From Campylobacterales bacterium (lineage in GTDB: Bacteria; Campylobacterota; Campylobacteria; Campylobacterales; Nitratiruptoraceae), in assembly GCA_027068245.1 (NCBI GenBank), contig JAMOUF010000133.1, positions 1 to 10,477 of the forward strand: 10,477 bases of DNA, given 5' to 3'. Shown here piece by piece: positions 1-7,151 of the stretch (positions are counted from its first letter, which is position 1; the number at the start of each line of letters is the position of its first letter). The notes under the pieces are model-generated. The model saw only the letters and a list, made by a program, of their open reading frames with translations, was not told the DNA's origin and made no database searches. The position numbers and the translations under genes are program-made.

Positions 1-130
1 GATCATATGCGGTGCTTGGAGGAAATATATATATATCCAGGTTCCCAAAATCCACCTGGTTCAACCGCTCTATATATTTTCTCGTGCTGAGCCTTGTGTG
101 GTTCATTTTGAAATTTGCCGCCAATATCAT
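1..130 (-). CDS. tpiA: Triosephosphate isomerase, N-terminal part (cut by window edge)
   Basis: Interconverts dihydroxyacetone phosphate and glyceraldehyde 3-phosphate in the cytoplasm. Only the first 43 codons are inside the window; the rest lies beyond base 1. The peptide begins MILAANFKMNHT, which matches the first beta strand of TIM barrels. The N-x-K motif (Asn6, Lys8) supplies the substrate-binding Asn and catalytic Lys. It continues with YIERLNQV and IYIFPPSTAYD, as in Campylobacterota TpiA. The ATG at 130-128 lies 2 bases after the pgk stop and has an AGAGGA ribosome site inside the pgk end, 6 bases upstream. It is the third gene of gap-pgk-tpiA and is probably translated from the same mRNA. 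An in-frame TTG at 136-134 is a less likely start. Confidence 0.9.
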   Translation of the reverse strand, partial: MILAANFKMNHTRLSTRKYIERLNQVDFGNLDIYIFPPSTAYD

Positions 131-132
131 AA

Positions 133-1329
133 TCAATCCTCTACCATCAAAGCTTTGATACCTGGCAGCTCCTTGCCCTCGAGCACTTCGAGACTTGCTC
201 CACCACCTGTGGAGATAAATGTCATCTCCTCGTCCACTCCGGCTTTGGATACCAGTGCGGCAGTATCGCCGCCGCCTATCACCTTTATGGCGTAACTTTC
301 GGCCACATAGTGGGCCAGCTTGATGCTTCCTCTGGCAAATTTATCTATCTCAAACACCCCCATGGGCCCGTTCCAGATGATTGTCTGAACGTCGTTTAGC
401 ACCTCTCTAAAAAGTCTTACAGAGGCAGGGCCGATATCCAGTCCCATCCATGTTGGTGGAATCTCCTGATAGGTAACATATTTTATAGGTGCTGTCTCGC
501 TCATCTCAGGAGCTACCACAAAATCCACCGGCAAATAGAACTTCACCCCCTTCTCTTTGGCCTCTTTCATAATATTTCTGGCCTCCTCCAAAAGCTCATC
601 CTCAACCAGAGATTTCCCAACCTCATAACCCAAAGCTTTCAAAAAGGTAAAGGCCATCGCCCCGCCCACGATCATCTTGTCCACCTTTGGAATGAGGTTT
701 ACCAGCGCTCCGAGCTTGCTTGAGACCTTGCTTCCGCCAATTATCGCCAAAAAGGGCCTTGTTGGGGACTCAAGAAGTTTGTAAAGATATTTTATCTCTT
801 TTAACAGCAAAAACCCCGCCGCCTTGTGGTCAGAGTCGTAAAACCTTGTGATAGCCTCCACAGATGCATGCGCTCTGTGGCTTACGCCAAAGGCGTCGTT
901 TACGTAAAACTCACCAAACTCGCTCAGTTTTTTCGCAAATTCCGGGTCGTTTTTCGTCTCTCCCGGCTCAAATCTCAGGTTCTCCAGCAAAAGCACCTCT
1001 CCCGGTTTCAAGGCTTTAAACTTACTTTTTGCATCCTCTCCCACCACATCTTTTGCCATTATAACCTCCTCTTTTAAGAGGTTCTGCAGCCTTTTGGCGA
1101 CGGGTTTTAGCGAGTATCTCTCATCATAGCCCTTTGGCCTGCCAAGGTGGCTGCCTAAAACCACTCTGCACTCATGGTCCAGGCAGTAGCGTATGGTGGG
1201 TAGCGCTTCTCTTATTCTTCTATCATCCGTAATATTTCCAAACTCATCCATAGGAACATTGAAATCACATCTTATAAACACACTGCATCCCGCATAAAGA
1301 TCCAGCTCTTTTATAGATTTTATATGCAT
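133..1329 (-). CDS. pgk: Phosphoglycerate kinase
   Basis: Transfers phosphate between 1,3-bisphosphoglycerate and ADP/ATP in glycolysis and gluconeogenesis. It is 398 residues from the chosen ATG, a normal bacterial length. Visible family signatures in order: [11 protein letters not shown] near residue 20, GSHLGRPKG near 60, [12 protein letters not shown] near 115, [13 protein letters not shown] near 145, GGSKVSSK near 198, WNGPMGVFE near 318, the nucleotide-binding [13 protein letters not shown] near 352, and [13 protein letters not shown] near 373. The ATG at 1329-1327 overlaps the gap stop by one base (TGATG). A GTG at 1332 is in frame, but it sits one base from the AAAGGAG ribosome site (1340-1334), whereas the ATG sits four bases away and is preferred. 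Middle gene of gap-pgk-tpiA, probably translationally coupled to gap. Confidence 0.95.
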   Translation of the reverse strand: MHIKSIKELDLYAGCSVFIRCDFNVPMDEFGNITDDRRIREALPTIRYCLDHECRVVLGSHLGRPKGYDERYSLKPVAKRLQNLLKEEVIMAKDVVGEDAKSKFKALKPGEVLLLENLRFEPGETKNDPEFAKKLSEFGEFYVNDAFGVSHRAHASVEAITRFYDSDHKAAGFLLLKEIKYLYKLLESPTRPFLAIIGGSKVSSKLGALVNLIPKVDKMIVGGAMAFTFLKALGYEVGKSLVEDELLEEARNIMKEAKEKGVKFYLPVDFVVAPEMSETAPIKYVTYQEIPPTWMGLDIGPASVRLFREVLNDVQTIIWNGPMGVFEIDKFARGSIKLAHYVAESYAIKVIGGGDTAALVSKAGVDEEMTFISTGGGASLEVLEGKELPGIKALMVED

Positions 1330-2318
1330 CACTCTCCTTTACTTATAAACTTTGCCATATCCAAAAGCCTGTTGGCATAACCGTATTCGTTATCATACCA
1401 GCTCATCACTTTAACCAAGTTTTTATCTACCACCTGCGTAAGGTCTACCGCCACTATAGAGCTTAAGGGTGAGCCTAAAAAGTCCCTTGAGACTCTGAAC
1501 CTCTCATCGATTCCCAAAATATTCGCAAAATCGCCCAAACTGGCATCTTTAAACAGCCGGTTAACCTCCTGGACGCTCACATCTTTTTCCACCAACACGG
1601 ACAGATCCATCATGCTTACATCCTCCACCGGCACCCTTACGCTTCTGCCGTCAAATTTATTCTTGAGGTTTGGCAAAACCTTGTAAATGGCCTTTGCGGC
1701 TCCCGTGGTAGTGGGAATGATGTTTACCGCCGCGGCCCTTGAGCGTCTTATATCTCTTTTATGGTCGCTGTCAAGCAGGTTCTGGTCTATTGTATAACTG
1801 TGGATAGTCGTCATCAGCGCCTTTTTTATGCCAAAATGCGTATCCAGCAAATAGGCTATAGGAGCCAGGCAGTTGGTGGTACAAGAGGCGTTGGATATAA
1901 TCTTTTCGCCTCTATACAATTTATGATTTATCCCATAGACATATGTAGGGGTATCATCCACAGCAGGAGCGGAGATAATCACTTTTTTGGCGCCTTTAAG
2001 ATGCGAGGAGGCAAGCTCTTTGCTTAAAAATTTGCCTGTGGACTCTATTACCACATCTATATCTTTAAAAGGTATTTTTTCCACTTCAGCCTCGCTGGAG
2101 TAGAATATCTTTTTATCATCTATAAAAATAGATTTATCGTCACTTTTTACATCTTTGTCAAACTCCAGGTGCGCCGAATCAAATTTCAGCAAATAGGCGG
2201 CCATTTGGGGATTCATAAGGTCGTTTACAGCCACAATCTCCACATCTTTCCGTCTAAAAGCCTCTCTTACAACCGCCCTGCCTATTCTTCCAAATCCGTT
2301 TACAGCAACTCTAACCAA
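1329..2318 (-). CDS. gap: Type I glyceraldehyde-3-phosphate dehydrogenase
   Basis: Oxidises and phosphorylates glyceraldehyde 3-phosphate with NAD(P), or runs in reverse during gluconeogenesis. It has 329 residues. The Rossmann motif NGFGRIGR lies at 7-14, the catalytic cysteine is Cys146 in SNASCTTNC, the catalytic base is His173 in TIHSYT, and the C-terminal NEYGYANR is present. The start is TTG at 2318-2316: an in-frame stop lies at 2330-2328, and no ATG or GTG occurs between that stop and the conserved N-terminus. AAGGG at 2329-2325 gives a 6-base spacing. Asp33 (VND) is typical of NAD-binding forms. However, the Leu-Pro pair of classical NAD enzymes (Bacillus 187-188) is Ser184-Asp185 here, and the Asn in HSYTNDQ is Ile177. 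Cofactor preference is therefore open. First gene of the operon, divergent from nadD. Confidence 0.95.
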   Translation of the reverse strand: MVRVAVNGFGRIGRAVVREAFRRKDVEIVAVNDLMNPQMAAYLLKFDSAHLEFDKDVKSDDKSIFIDDKKIFYSSEAEVEKIPFKDIDVVIESTGKFLSKELASSHLKGAKKVIISAPAVDDTPTYVYGINHKLYRGEKIISNASCTTNCLAPIAYLLDTHFGIKKALMTTIHSYTIDQNLLDSDHKRDIRRSRAAAVNIIPTTTGAAKAIYKVLPNLKNKFDGRSVRVPVEDVSMMDLSVLVEKDVSVQEVNRLFKDASLGDFANILGIDERFRVSRDFLGSPLSSIVAVDLTQVVDKNLVKVMSWYDNEYGYANRLLDMAKFISKGE

Positions 2319-2337
2319 TTCAAGCCCTTAAAAGAAT

Positions 2338-2367
2338 TTGAAAAATTTTATCCAAAAAAGATATAAT
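2338..2367 (+). promoter_or_regulatory. Promoter for nadD
   Basis: TTGAAA at 2338-2343 (one mismatch to TTGACA) and a perfect TATAAT at 2362-2367 are separated by 18 bases. The expected start is near 2374, giving a leader of about 12 bases. A purine-rich AAAAAGAG at 2376-2383 is the only candidate ribosome site before the ATG at 2386. The opposing gap promoter overlaps it. Confidence 0.65.
2345..2359 (-). promoter_or_regulatory. Promoter for gap-pgk-tpiA
   Basis: On the minus strand a run of six T (2359-2354) is followed by GGA and TAAAAT (2350-2345). This is the T-tract plus -10 arrangement of Campylobacterota sigma-70 promoters, which often lack a clear -35 box. Transcription would start near 2338 and give a leader of about 20 bases before the TTG start of gap. 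The element lies inside the spacer of the opposing nadD promoter. Confidence 0.6.
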
Positions 2368-2385
2368 CTAAGATAAAAAGAGATT

Positions 2386-2943
2386 ATGAAAGTAGCAATT
2401 TTTGGCGGAAGTTTCGACCCACCCCATATAGGCCATATCCAGATTGTACAAAAGGCACTGCAAAGCCTGGATATTGATATCATAATCGTCGTTCCCACAT
2501 ATCTCAACCCCTTTAAAAGCTCATATGCGGCTCCACCAAAACTTAGATTACGGTGGCTTAAAAAGATATTTCTAACTCAAAAAAAAGTGGTGGTAAGCGA
2601 TTTTGAGATAAGAAGAAACCGGCCCACATACGCCATTGAGACAGTTAATTACATAAGAAAAAAATACAGGCCAAAAAAGATATACTACATAATAGGCAGC
2701 GACAACCTTCCCACGCTTCACAAATGGAAAAACTACCCAAAACTGAAAAAACTTGTGGAGTTCGTTGTGGTAACCAGACCCGGATACAGATACAAAACCA
2801 GGTTTAAAACCATCAGGCTGAATGTGGATATCTCCTCCACGAAACTTCGCAAAAAGCCGATAAAAAGATATCTTCCAAAGATAGTGGCATGGGAAATCGT
2901 GAGGTTTTACAAGAGAAAGAATAGAGCTTTTAAAAGACCCTAA
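2386..2943 (+). CDS. nadD: Nicotinate-nucleotide adenylyltransferase
   Basis: Adenylates nicotinate mononucleotide to deamido-NAD in NAD biosynthesis. It has 185 residues, within the usual range. The nucleotidyltransferase signature GSFDPPHIGH lies at 8-17, so the HxGH-type ATP site is His14 to His17. RPTYAIETV at 79-87, IIGSDNL near 102-108, TRPGY near 130-134 and the second ATP-binding motif ISSTKLR at 149-155 are all present. The C-terminal 30 residues are unusually basic. In Campylobacter jejuni, as I recall, nadD is also divergent from gap and is followed by rsfS on the same strand. Here rsfS lies downstream but on the opposite strand, so that pairing is broken. Confidence 0.93.
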   Translation: MKVAIFGGSFDPPHIGHIQIVQKALQSLDIDIIIVVPTYLNPFKSSYAAPPKLRLRWLKKIFLTQKKVVVSDFEIRRNRPTYAIETVNYIRKKYRPKKIYYIIGSDNLPTLHKWKNYPKLKKLVEFVVVTRPGYRYKTRFKTIRLNVDISSTKLRKKPIKRYLPKIVAWEIVRFYKRKNRAFKRP

Positions 2944-2947
2944 TATT

Positions 2948-2972
2948 AAATAAACACAAATTTGTTTTATTT
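2948..2972. terminator. Possible bidirectional hairpin between convergent genes
   Basis: The perfect palindrome ACAAATTTGT (2956-2965) is flanked by AAATAAA (2948-2954) and its complement TTTATTT (2966-2972), with one bulged base at 2955. It sits just after the nadD stop and overlaps the last codons of the converging 30-residue gene. The stem is AT-rich, has almost no loop and has no G+C-rich core, so it is a weak candidate for a terminator serving both strands. Confidence 0.3.
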
Positions 2973-3059
2973 ATGCGTTCCGGTATTGGGAAAGTTAAGA
3001 ATATAAATAATTATCCCTATCACACCGGCTAATAAAATATACGCTGCAATTTTTTCCAT
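2967..3059 (-). CDS. Small single-span membrane protein (30 residues), unknown function
   Basis: A short open frame running from ATG at 3059 to TAA at 2969-2967. It follows directly after the TAG of the 84-residue gene with no gap. AAAAAGGA precedes the ATG with about 7 bases between, a good ribosome site. The peptide begins MEKIAAYILLAG, has one hydrophobic segment (about residues 4-22), and ends in a short polar tail NFPNTGTHK. The abutting stop/start and the ribosome site support real, coupled translation. I do not recognise a family. It could be a small partner of the upstream two-span protein; a toxic peptide is possible but nothing in the sequence shows it. Confidence 0.6.
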   Translation of the reverse strand: MEKIAAYILLAGVIGIIIYILNFPNTGTHK

Positions 3060-3314
3060 CTATTTTTCCTTTTTCAAATCTTTCAACAGTCTGTCCTGGT
3101 GCTTATCGATAGACTTAATCTTAAAAGATACAAATATTGCGATAATCAATCCGATACCCGTTAATAAGATTATATCATTACTGACTTTTTTTTCCAAAAT
3201 TGCATAAATACTCCATACAATTCCACTTAAAATCGCCAAAAGAATATTTTGATAAAATCTTGCATATCTTTCCAGCCGTTCAATCTCTTTTTGTAATTTC
3301 TCTTTATTACCCAA
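3060..3314 (-). CDS. Two-span membrane protein with N-terminal coiled coil, unknown function
   Basis: The protein has 84 residues. Residues 4-18 (KEKLQKEIERLERYA) form a charged, heptad-like helix. Two hydrophobic spans follow at about 21-40 and 48-66, joined by a short EKKVSND loop, and the tail is lysine-rich. Both ends are probably cytoplasmic. The start is TTG at 3314-3312: the frame is open back to the rsfS stop, but the only other starts upstream are two ATA codons. AAGAG lies 8 bases before the TTG. It begins 27 bases after rsfS and abuts the 30-residue gene. It is visibly more AT-rich than argS or rsfS, suggesting an accessory origin. No conserved catalytic motif is visible and I do not recognise the family. 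Confidence 0.65.
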   Translation of the reverse strand: MGNKEKLQKEIERLERYARFYQNILLAILSGIVWSIYAILEKKVSNDIILLTGIGLIIAIFVSFKIKSIDKHQDRLLKDLKKEK

Positions 3315-3341
3315 ATGAAAAACTCTTATTGATATGGTAAA

Positions 3342-3671
3342 TTATTCCCTGTTTTGAATAATCTCTTTTAAAAAATCCTCTATCTGATATTTTTTTCTAT
3401 ACGCATCGGTCATAAGGTGTATCAAGATATCACCCAGATCCACCACAATCCACTCATCGCCCTCCTGAACCTTCAAAAACTGCTCCCCTTTGGGTTTAAG
3501 TTTATCTTTTAGATGGTCCAGCAGTGCGGCGGTATGCTTATCGCTCAGCGAAGTGGCTACAACCACCCTGTCTACAAAGTAGTCACTTTTGGAGGTATCG
3601 ATAATCTCCACATTCTCGCCCTTCTTATCCTCTATAACCTCTTTTATATCTTTTGCCCTTTTATCTATCAT
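3342..3671 (-). CDS. rsfS: Ribosome silencing factor RsfS (DUF143 family)
   Basis: Binds ribosomal protein L14 on the large subunit and blocks subunit joining when nutrients are short. It has 109 residues, typical for the family. Signatures are DKKGENVEIIDTS (15-27), DYFVDRVVVATS (30-41), and the C-terminal WIVVDLGDILIHLM (74-87) followed by YRKKYQIEDF, equivalent to the conserved W-x-V-x-D-x-G-D-x-hydrophobic-H pattern. The ATG at 3671 starts directly after the argS TAG, and AAAGGA in the argS end serves as ribosome site. Linkage to argS rather than to nadD differs from the nadD-rsfS pairing common in other bacteria. Confidence 0.92.
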   Translation of the reverse strand: MIDKRAKDIKEVIEDKKGENVEIIDTSKSDYFVDRVVVATSLSDKHTAALLDHLKDKLKPKGEQFLKVQEGDEWIVVDLGDILIHLMTDAYRKKYQIEDFLKEIIQNRE

Positions 3672-5255
3672 CTACATCCTTTTTTTCGCTTCAATTCCGA
3701 GCAACCCAAGCCCTACCCTGATACTCATAGCAACCACCAAAAAAAGTTTCAGATATCTGTCTTCAAACTCCGTGCCTATCACTTTGTGCCTGTTGTAGAA
3801 ACTGTGAAACTGGGAAGCGAGGAATTTCAGATACTCTGTTACCCTTTGCAGCTCCCTTTTTTTGAAGGCATCCTCCAAAATTTCCGGTAGCAAAAGGGCG
3901 TTGAAAAGCAGGTCTTTGGCGTCCTCGTTAAGTCCTTTCAACTCCTCTTCTATCACATCCTCTACGCTTTTGCCAGCCTTTTCAAAGACCGAATGCACCC
4001 TTGCATGTGCGTAGTTGATATAATATACCGGATTTGAGGAGTCCTCCTTTTTAAGCAGGTCCACATCGAACTCCAGATGCGTATCGCTCTTTTTTGTAAG
4101 AAATACGAACCTCAAAGCATCGGCACCTATCTCCTCCACCACATCTCTCATCAAGATGAAATTACCGGCCCTTTTACTCATCTTATATGGCTCGCCCCCT
4201 TTTAAAAGACTTACCATCTGTGCCAAAATTATCTCGAGTCTGCTCTCATCAAATCCCAAAAATTTCACGGCCGCTTTGACACGGGCGATATAACCATGGT
4301 GGTCCGCCCCCCAGATATTTATATATCTGTCAAATTGGCGTTCAAATTTATGGTAGTGGTAGATTATATCGCCGGCCAGGTATGTGGGCCTGCCGTCTTC
4401 TCTTACCACAACCCGGTCTTTTTCATCCCCATACTGTGTCGATTTCAGCCAAAGCTTTCCATCCTTTTCATAAACGGCGCCGTTTTTTCTTAAAATCTCC
4501 AGCACCTCATCCCAACGCTTATAAAGCTCTCTTTCACTGACGAATGAGTCAAACTCTATGCCGATGGAGGCCAAATCCTCCTTTATAAGTTCCAGCATCT
4601 TCTCTTTGGCCCAAAGTGCCAGGCTCTCTATAACCGATTCATCCCCAAACGCCTCCTTGCCAAAAACCTCCAGGGCCTCCTTTGCCAAATCCTTTATATA
4701 TTCGCCTCTGTAAAACTCCTGAGGCCACTCCACCTTCATCCCAAGCAGCTCTTTAACACTTAGATATACCGAGAGTCCAAGAAGGTATATCTGGTTTCCG
4801 GCGTCGTTTACATAATACTCCTTGACTATCTCATAGCCCAGATGTCTTCCTATCCTTGCAAGGGCATCCCCAATCACAGCACCCCTGGCGTGACCTATAT
4901 GCAGCGGGCCCGTTGGGTTCGCGCTGACGAACTCCAGCAAAATCCTCTCATTTCGCTCATCAGCTCCAAACCGCTCCTCGTTTTTCAAAGCCCAGGTGGC
5001 GTATTGGTTTAAAAAATCTTCGCTGAGTTTGAAGTTCACATACCCTTTTACCGGCTCAACCCTTTCAAATATCGGGCTTTTCTCGAACTCTTTCGCCAAC
5101 TCCTCGGCGATGAGCATAGGATTTTTTCTAAGCTCTTTAGCCAAGGCGAATGCCACGGGAGTGGCGTAATGGCCAAATTTTTTCTCTTTAGGTTTTTCTA
5201 AAACGATGCTTTTATTCAGATGTTTACCAAGTTCTTGCTGAACCTTTTTTTTCAA
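3672..5255 (-). CDS. argS: Arginyl-tRNA synthetase
   Basis: Charges tRNA-Arg with arginine. It is a class I enzyme of 527 residues, close to Campylobacterota ArgRS. The N-terminal Add1-type tRNA-binding region ([16 protein letters not shown]) precedes the Rossmann domain with HIGH at 119-122 ([13 protein letters not shown]). [14 protein letters not shown] lies near 315-328 and the KMSKS equivalent is KMSKR at 358-362, followed by AGN. The DALR motif (379-382) opens the linker to the helical anticodon-binding domain. The start is TTG at 5255, with an in-frame stop two codons upstream and AAAGGA six bases before it. It lies 22 bases after tatA and abuts rsfS. Confidence 0.96.
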   Translation of the reverse strand: MKKKVQQELGKHLNKSIVLEKPKEKKFGHYATPVAFALAKELRKNPMLIAEELAKEFEKSPIFERVEPVKGYVNFKLSEDFLNQYATWALKNEERFGADERNERILLEFVSANPTGPLHIGHARGAVIGDALARIGRHLGYEIVKEYYVNDAGNQIYLLGLSVYLSVKELLGMKVEWPQEFYRGEYIKDLAKEALEVFGKEAFGDESVIESLALWAKEKMLELIKEDLASIGIEFDSFVSERELYKRWDEVLEILRKNGAVYEKDGKLWLKSTQYGDEKDRVVVREDGRPTYLAGDIIYHYHKFERQFDRYINIWGADHHGYIARVKAAVKFLGFDESRLEIILAQMVSLLKGGEPYKMSKRAGNFILMRDVVEEIGADALRFVFLTKKSDTHLEFDVDLLKKEDSSNPVYYINYAHARVHSVFEKAGKSVEDVIEEELKGLNEDAKDLLFNALLLPEILEDAFKKRELQRVTEYLKFLASQFHSFYNRHKVIGTEFEDRYLKLFLVVAMSIRVGLGLLGIEAKKRM

Positions 5256-5277
5256 TCTCTATCCTTTTGCAAAAAGC

Positions 5278-5508
5278 TTACGCTTTTTGCTCGGTGGAAG
5301 TGGTGTTTGTCGTAGTTGTTGAAGCGCTTTTATCCTCTACCTCTTTTTTGGGAGCCGAAACCTCTTCATCCTCCTCTTTCATGGCCTTCTTGAAGTTTTT
5401 TATACCGCTTCCAAGACCCTTTGCAAGCTCTGGAATCTTCTTCGCACCAAAAAGCAATACTACAATCGCTAAAATAATCAGTAATTCCGGCATACTTGGC
5501 ATACCCAT
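5278..5508 (-). CDS. tatA: Twin-arginine translocase subunit TatA
   Basis: Forms the protein-conducting part of the Tat system, which exports folded proteins across the inner membrane. It has 76 residues. The short transmembrane helix (about 8-20, [13 protein letters not shown]) carries the polar Glu8 typical of TatA, followed by the FG hinge and amphipathic helix [14 protein letters not shown] (20-33). The acidic, Thr/Ser-rich tail ([14 protein letters not shown]) is low complexity. The start ATG at 5508 has AAAGGAG five bases upstream. In-frame ATGs at codons 3 and 6 are possible but worse placed. The order gmk-tatA-argS matches C. jejuni and H. pylori as I recall it. No tatB or tatC is in the window. 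Confidence 0.93.
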   Translation of the reverse strand: MGMPSMPELLIILAIVVLLFGAKKIPELAKGLGSGIKNFKKAMKEEDEEVSAPKKEVEDKSASTTTTNTTSTEQKA

Positions 5509-5520
5509 GAAATCTCCTTT

Positions 5521-5554
5521 AATTTATTATGTAAAATAATACTAAAACTTTCTT
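5521..5554 (-). promoter_or_regulatory. Weak candidate promoter before tatA-argS-rsfS
   Basis: The 49-base gap between gmk and tatA is very AT-rich. On the minus strand CATAAT (one mismatch to TATAAT) has TTAAGA-like bases about 19 upstream. Both boxes are poor, and read-through from the upstream promoter would suffice. The AAAGGAG ribosome site of tatA lies at the downstream end of this gap. Confidence 0.25.
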
Positions 5555-5557
5555 AAA

Positions 5558-6181
5558 TTAGTTATTTATCCAAAATTTAATAAACTCCTCAATCTCGAGG
5601 TAATCTTTTTTAAGCCTCGCCACCTTCGCCAAAGCCAGCATAAGCTCTTTTGATTTTTCCAGATTCTCGTTTATGAGGATGAACTCGTATTTTGGCATAT
5701 ACTCTATCTCTTTTTTGGCGTTTTGAAGTCTTTTTTCTATCGTCTCCTCATCGTCGATTCCTCTTTGCTTCAAACGCCTTTTTAGCTCGCTCATAGTGGG
5801 CGTGGTGACAAATACCGAGGTAGTGATTTTTTTCAAAGGGGTCTTCATAATGGCCTCAAACCCCTGCACGTCGATATCGAATATAACAAGTTTGCCTTCA
5901 CTGAGCGCCTTTTGAACCTGTTCTATGGAGGTGCCGTAGTAGTTGCCATGCACGTTGGCCCACTCTAAAAAAAGACCTTTTTTTATCCCTTCCTCAAACT
6001 CCTCTTTCGTAACGAAATAGTAGTCCACACCCTCTATCTCTCCCTCACGCTTTGGCCTGGTGGTGGTAGAGATACTGAAATAGACATCGTCGAACTCTTT
6101 TAAAATCTCTTTTATCAGGGTGCTCTTTCCGCTTCCGCTGGGTCCGGATACGATTAGACAGGCCCCTTTTTTAAACATCAT
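5558..6181 (-). CDS. gmk: Guanylate kinase
   Basis: Phosphorylates GMP to GDP with ATP in nucleotide metabolism, and sits upstream of (p)ppGpp synthesis. It has 207 residues, the standard length. P-loop GPSGSGKST lies at 13-21, the GMP-binding STTTRPKREGEIEGVDYYFV segment spans 38-57, WANVHGNYYGT lies at 74-84, the DIDVQG motif at 102-107, and the lid region RLKQRGIDDEETIEKRL spans about 135-152. The start overlaps the upstream acidic gene by 11 bases. Two adjacent ATGs (6181 and 6178) are both usable; GGA lies 5 and 8 bases before them. Confidence 0.96.
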   Translation of the reverse strand: MMFKKGACLIVSGPSGSGKSTLIKEILKEFDDVYFSISTTTRPKREGEIEGVDYYFVTKEEFEEGIKKGLFLEWANVHGNYYGTSIEQVQKALSEGKLVIFDIDVQGFEAIMKTPLKKITTSVFVTTPTMSELKRRLKQRGIDDEETIEKRLQNAKKEIEYMPKYEFILINENLEKSKELMLALAKVARLKKDYLEIEEFIKFWINN

Positions 6182-7085
6182 CTCTATCCGGATAACTTAT
6201 TTTTATAGTTATATCTATCTTCATACCGTCAAGAATCTTTTTGATACTGGCAATATCGAGTCTTTTCAGTTCATCTTCTATATCGGATAGTGAATTAACC
6301 GGCTCATCCGGCACCTTTTGACTAAAATCCTCACTTTTAGCTTCCGTAAAAATATTTTCCTCTTTCAAAGGAACAACCCCGGGCTCGGGTTCTGGTTCGA
6401 TTTGAGGCTCCGGTTCGCCGATTTTCAAGCTCTCCTCAAAACTACTCTTCTCTTGATCGAAGGCCGAAAAATCAACTCTTTCATCCAAAGCGGGTTCATC
6501 TTGGGATAATAGCTGGGAGACCTCCTCTACATCGTCCTCTTTCAAAACGCCGCTTTTTTCCAGATTTTCGGTAACGAAAGGAGATTCCTCTTCCACCTCC
6601 TCCTCTATCTCCACGATTCTCTCTTCCTCGAACAAAGGGGCACTCTCTTCCAGCACAGGTTCCTTTTCTTCCAACAGCTCATCTCTCTCCTCATTGGCCT
6701 TTAAAAACTGCTCCAGCTCGGAACCCCCCTCCTCTTCTACCAGCGGCAGGGTCTCTTTTTGGCTCTCTATCTCGCTTCTGACTTTTCTTAACACCTCTAT
6801 AAGGTCGGTAGGCAAAAAGGGCTTTGAGAGAACAAAGTCGAAATTGTCGAATTTGTCGCTTTTCGATGAGGTGATGATACCTATTTGATAATATTTTATA
6901 TTCTGGTTTATATCGTGCAGAAAGTTTTCGTCATACATCTCGTCGTCTATGACAACCACCTCATACTTTCCAGAAGGCAGGTCATATACGCTTTCGCACT
7001 CCTCTATCTCAAATCCCGCCTTCGGCACGCTCATCTGCATCATTCTCGAAACAACAGGGTTTTTATTTATCAGTAGTAGTCTCAT
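6171..7085 (-). CDS. Receiver-like domain fused to a glutamate-rich low-complexity region
   Basis: It has 304 residues from the chosen start. Residues 1 to about 103 read as a response-regulator receiver fold: strand RLLLINKN, then VVVIDDEM with a candidate phospho-acceptor Asp47, then GIITSS (Thr72), then FVLSKPF (Lys88-Pro). The acidic pocket that binds Mg in true receivers is replaced by Asn7 and Asn9. The remaining two thirds is Glu-rich with a Pro-Glu stretch (EPEPQIEPEPEP), then a short helix DIASIKKILDGM and the tail DITIKISYPDRDDV. It corresponds in position to the 'highly acidic' or 'poly-E-rich' protein next to gmk in C. jejuni and H. pylori. Function unknown. ATG 7085 has GGAG six bases upstream, whereas ATG 7097 has no ribosome site. 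Confidence 0.8.
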   Translation of the reverse strand: MRLLLINKNPVVSRMMQMSVPKAGFEIEECESVYDLPSGKYEVVVIDDEMYDENFLHDINQNIKYYQIGIITSSKSDKFDNFDFVLSKPFLPTDLIEVLRKVRSEIESQKETLPLVEEEGGSELEQFLKANEERDELLEEKEPVLEESAPLFEEERIVEIEEEVEEESPFVTENLEKSGVLKEDDVEEVSQLLSQDEPALDERVDFSAFDQEKSSFEESLKIGEPEPQIEPEPEPGVVPLKEENIFTEAKSEDFSQKVPDEPVNSLSDIEDELKRLDIASIKKILDGMKIDITIKISYPDRDDV

Positions 7086-7105
7086 TTCACGCTCCATTTT
7101 TTGTT

Positions 7106-7113
7106 ATTTTATA
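7106..7113 (-). promoter_or_regulatory. Candidate promoter for the acidic-gmk-tatA-argS-rsfS operon
   Basis: Minus-strand TATAAAAT at 7113-7106 is a good -10 element, placed so that transcription begins near 7099. That start agrees with translation from ATG 7085 and leaves almost no leader for ATG 7097. No convincing -35 box is seen; the upstream sequence is A-rich. Confidence 0.45.
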
Positions 7114-7114
7114 C

Positions 7115-7129
7115 TTTTTTTGCTTTAAT
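7115..7129 (+). promoter_or_regulatory. Candidate promoter for the secreted nuclease gene
   Basis: A T-tract (7115-7121) followed by GC and TTTAAT (7124-7129) gives an extended -10 (TGC-TTTAAT) of Campylobacterota type. It would start near 7136, with AAGGA at 7142-7146 five bases before the ATG at 7152. Confidence 0.45.
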
Positions 7130-7151
7130 ATCATAAAAATTAAGGATATAT

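Noticed and set aside
25..36. Six-unit AT dinucleotide repeat inside tpiA
   Set aside because: It encodes the expected DIYIF strand of an essential enzyme; the tract is short and in frame, so contingency switching is unlikely.
5267..5539. Plus-strand frame over tatA
   Set aside because: Ser/Phe-rich shadow of tatA with no ribosome site; tatA on the minus strand explains the sequence.
6318..6888. Repetitive purine/pyrimidine-rich tract in the acidic gene, considered as a DNA repeat
   Set aside because: It follows from Glu-rich codons; unit length and sequence are irregular, so no tandem repeat array is present.
7086..7097. Longer start (MEREM) for the acidic receiver-like protein
   Set aside because: No ribosome site precedes ATG 7097 and the predicted transcript start is only a few bases upstream; its codons contain the GGAG that serves ATG 7085.
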